Assembly: GCA_013396635.1 (NCBI GenBank)
Contig: WBMW01005494.1
Span: 36,910-100,909, forward strand
Length of the DNA stretch: 64,000 nucleotides
DNA from: Penelope pileata
Taxonomy: Eukaryota > Chordata > Aves > Galliformes > Cracidae
Direction of reading: 5' to 3'
The notes beneath the pieces are model-generated. The model was given only the letters and a program-made list of their open reading frames with translations, was not told the origin of the DNA and did no database searches. Numbering within the stretch: position 1 is the stretch's first letter; each line of letters opens with the position of its first letter. This document shows, in pieces, positions 61,374-64,000 of the stretch. A program made the translations under genes and the position numbers.

Positions 61374-64000
61374 GTAAGGCTTTGGATTGACCTTCTGGAT
61401 CCCCTGTGGAAGTGCATAGGGAGGCTGTGGTCAAGGGCTTCACTGGTGCCACAGCATCTTGGGGCGAGGTCCTGGCATCCCCCAGACCAGGCAGCAAAGC
61501 CAGTGCAGAGGGGCAGGGATGTCTAGGAGAACTCAGAACTAGAACAGGGCTGGAGAATGGAGGCTTGGCTGCTGGGCTGGGGCAGAGTTCCACGTCATTT
61601 CCCAGCCCTGTGGAAAGAGATGTCGACACAGACGGATCTGGAAACTGGCACGTACGAGCTGCAGCAGTGCACAAAATGTTCAGGCCTGGGGCCAGACTCT
61701 GTTTGCCTTGATGATTGGAGCTAATGACAGGTCTTGTGTGAGCAAGGGCTGCCTGACGAGGCCTCAGCAGTGTCCCTGACACCCTTGGCATCCGCAGACG
61801 GCCTGTCCCAAAGCCAGTTGCTTCTCACGTCTGCTCGCGGCGAGGCTCAGTCCTGCCAGTCCCTCGTGCACTTGAAAGAACTGCTCTGAGACCCTGCTGG
61901 CTCTCTGGAGATTAGAGGAAGGCTTCCACCCTTTGCATGGTTAAAGGCTTTGTCTTCCCAAAGTTGCACCCAGTTCCATTCAGCTCCGGATATAGGAAAG
62001 CACTGAGATAAGATCTCCCACACTGCTGGAAGGGGACTTCCTTGCGGGGTGAGGAACGAAGACCAGCATGCGGGCAAAAATGAGACAGCTTTTGAACTCC
62101 TCTGTGGCCAACCAACAGTTAAAGAGCCCCGAAGGAGATCTGGAGTGTGGGACAGCTGCAGAGGGGCCACTGTTGCTTTCCTGCCGGCTCCAGCACGGGC
62201 CACACCTGCAGCAGACCTGTCCCACACCACAATCCAGGCAGAAGCACTCCCAGGCCAGGGCTGGGCTTGCCCATAGTCAGGCTGCCTTGTGCTTATGAAG
62301 AGCACCAAATTCTCACAGAATTGTGCAGATCCTTCTGCCCTTAGCTGAGCTAAGCTGCTCCTGCCACTACCAAAGAGAGTCTGACAGCACCCAGCTCGTT
62401 GGACGTGACCGTGGTGGGAGGTGCCACTGGTCAGCAGGCAGTGGATGCGTGCATGTACGGGACCAGTGCTACAGGATGACACCAGCGAAGGAGGAAAGAC
62501 CAGGATTGTATGGAACATCACTCCAGATTTGAGGCAGGAGGACTGGGCAGGAGAAGACAGCTCAGGTGGTGATTTGACACAAGCCAAAGCTGTGTAAGCA
62601 TGATGGGGTACCAGGACGGGGAAGATCCTCCTTCCCCAGACGAATCTCCTCCACTGGTGGCAAGGAGAGGAGGCTGCCACCAAGCCCATGGGGCATCCAT
62701 CTGTCCTCCCCTGGAGCCCTGCACTTCAGCCCCACCCCTGTCAGGGAGGGAAGGGCTGCAGCAGCACATCTGGTGCCTCCCCAGGGCAGCGGCTGCCCCA
62801 GCGCACTCACTCCAGGGAGATTTCAAAAGCGATTGTAAAGCAAAGATGTTTTTTTCCATGAACTGAGGGAAAATTTTTTTGCTTGGCCAAATTAAAAATA
62901 AATGTGTAATTGGGCTTGGGCAAGGGAAGGACTTTGGCAAACGCAAGTGTTTTTCACGCCATGTTATCTGCAAGCCCTGGCTCTTAGCGCGTGTTTATCT
63001 TGGCAAGGAGAAAGGGCTCCTGCTAACCTGTGACTCCGTTTCACCCCCTTCCATCTGTGACAGAAGTGAGAGGGCAGCATGCTTGCTCCCTGATCTCCTG
63101 GGCAGGTTTGTTGGCCCATCTCCTCCCGGCTGTGGTGCCCATCCCTCCCCAGCTCTTATTGCACCCTGAAGGAAAGAGAACAGGGAGCTGCTCAAGACTT
63201 TGCAACCCAAGATCCTACATCTTCGCAAATCGCTTCAGGGCCACAAAGGGTTTGAACTTGTTTGCTACAGCGAGGCCACTGATGGCCAGCATGAGTCAAG
63301 AGTCTGGGATCCAGCTTTGGCTGATGTGAATGGTCATGAGTTCCCATCCCTCCATCCCAGCTTTCCCTCGTTTGGGCTCTTGTGCAGAAATAAGCGTCAC
63401 GTGCCTCTAAGCAGGCCAGTGCTCTGCTCCACACTGCGCTGTTCTAAGTTCTGTGCCGCCATCCATGTGCCGTTCCTTGGAAGGAGGGTGCGTGAGGAGA
63501 GGGGCAGTGAGGACAGCTGGATGGGACTAAAGCTTCCTCAGCTTCTGGACGGTGAGAGACCGCAGCTGCAATGCTGGGCTAGGCTGAGCAACACATGACA
63601 AGAGCTCTCGCTGCCCCAAAATCTCAGACCATCTCCAATCTCCATCACTTGGGGACTGGCTGCACACCCAGCTCCACGTGAGATGCTGCCGTGCTCAGGC
63701 GTTTGGAGCTGCACTGTTACCCAGTCGCACCCACCATCATTACCAAACTCCTGGCAAGTAAACCATGCAAAGGGCTGTTGGCACTGGACAGAAAGCGAAG
63801 GGGCTCCGTTGGGCATTCTTGGAGCTCTTAGAGGCAAGAAAAATCTCTTTCTGCCTCCTTTCCTCATGCCTCTTGTCTCTGAACATCTCTGGCCAGCCAC
63901 TGGACCGAGTGGCCGCTGCCCAGCTGGACATGGCAGAGTGACTGTGGTGTGTTCCAGCAGATGCTGCCAGGACTCTGCAGCCTTCTGAGGACAGAAACCC
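61374..64000 (+). other. COL6A1: COL6A1 intron 19, incomplete
   Basis: The remaining 2.6 kb has no Gly-X-Y exon flanked by splice sites in any + frame. It is much longer than most helix introns in this gene. No repeat family is recognised. Confidence 0.7.

Noticed and set aside
1..64000. CRISPR arrays, bacterial operons, insertion sequences or phage genes
   Set aside because: The sequence is clearly vertebrate, with spliced genes and CR1 LINEs. The tandem repeats lack the repeat-spacer structure of CRISPR.
1..64000. Endogenous retrovirus or LTR element
   Set aside because: No long terminal repeats, retroviral gene fragments or target-site-flanked LTR pairs were recognised on either strand.

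Overview
This is vertebrate nuclear DNA, almost certainly from a bird and probably a galliform. It holds two multi-exon genes on the + strand, PCBP3 followed by COL6A1. At least nine CR1-type LINE fragments carry the avian ATTCTGTG-style 3' end. The PCBP3-COL6A1 order matches the conserved vertebrate block (human chromosome 21q22.3, chicken chromosome 7). The species cannot be fixed from the sequence alone.

Layout. Positions 1-24864 are the 5' part or upstream flank of PCBP3. They contain a GC-rich patch at the left edge, a near-identical 495-bp duplication whose copies stop exactly at N gaps (probably an assembly artefact), a possible 5'-UTR exon inside that duplication, a 480-bp purine-rich degenerate repeat, a GGTCTT microsatellite and three CR1 fragments. 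No convincing coding sequence lies there. Positions 24865-42920 carry the PCBP3 coding exons and 3' UTR. Thirteen coding exons give a 339-residue protein with three KH domains, except that the 24-nt second coding exon is cut by an N gap and only 7 nt survive. Positions 42921-52990 are intergenic, with CR1s, simple repeats and a few possible regulatory segments. Positions 53000-64000 hold the COL6A1 promoter and its first 19 coding exons: signal peptide, N-terminal von Willebrand A domain, cysteine-rich junction and about the first 210 residues of the triple helix. The gene runs off the right edge.

The two genes act in different places. PCBP3 is a poly(C)-binding RNA regulator inside the cell. 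COL6A1 is a secreted extracellular-matrix chain that assembles with the alpha2(VI) and alpha3-type chains. Their adjacency is conserved synteny and not an operon-like unit.

I found no previously undescribed biological system. The items most worth checking are the broken PCBP3 micro-exon, the gap-bounded duplication, the interstitial telomere repeat in COL6A1 intron 3, the inverted CR1 pair in COL6A1 intron 1, and several splicing-related signals in PCBP3.
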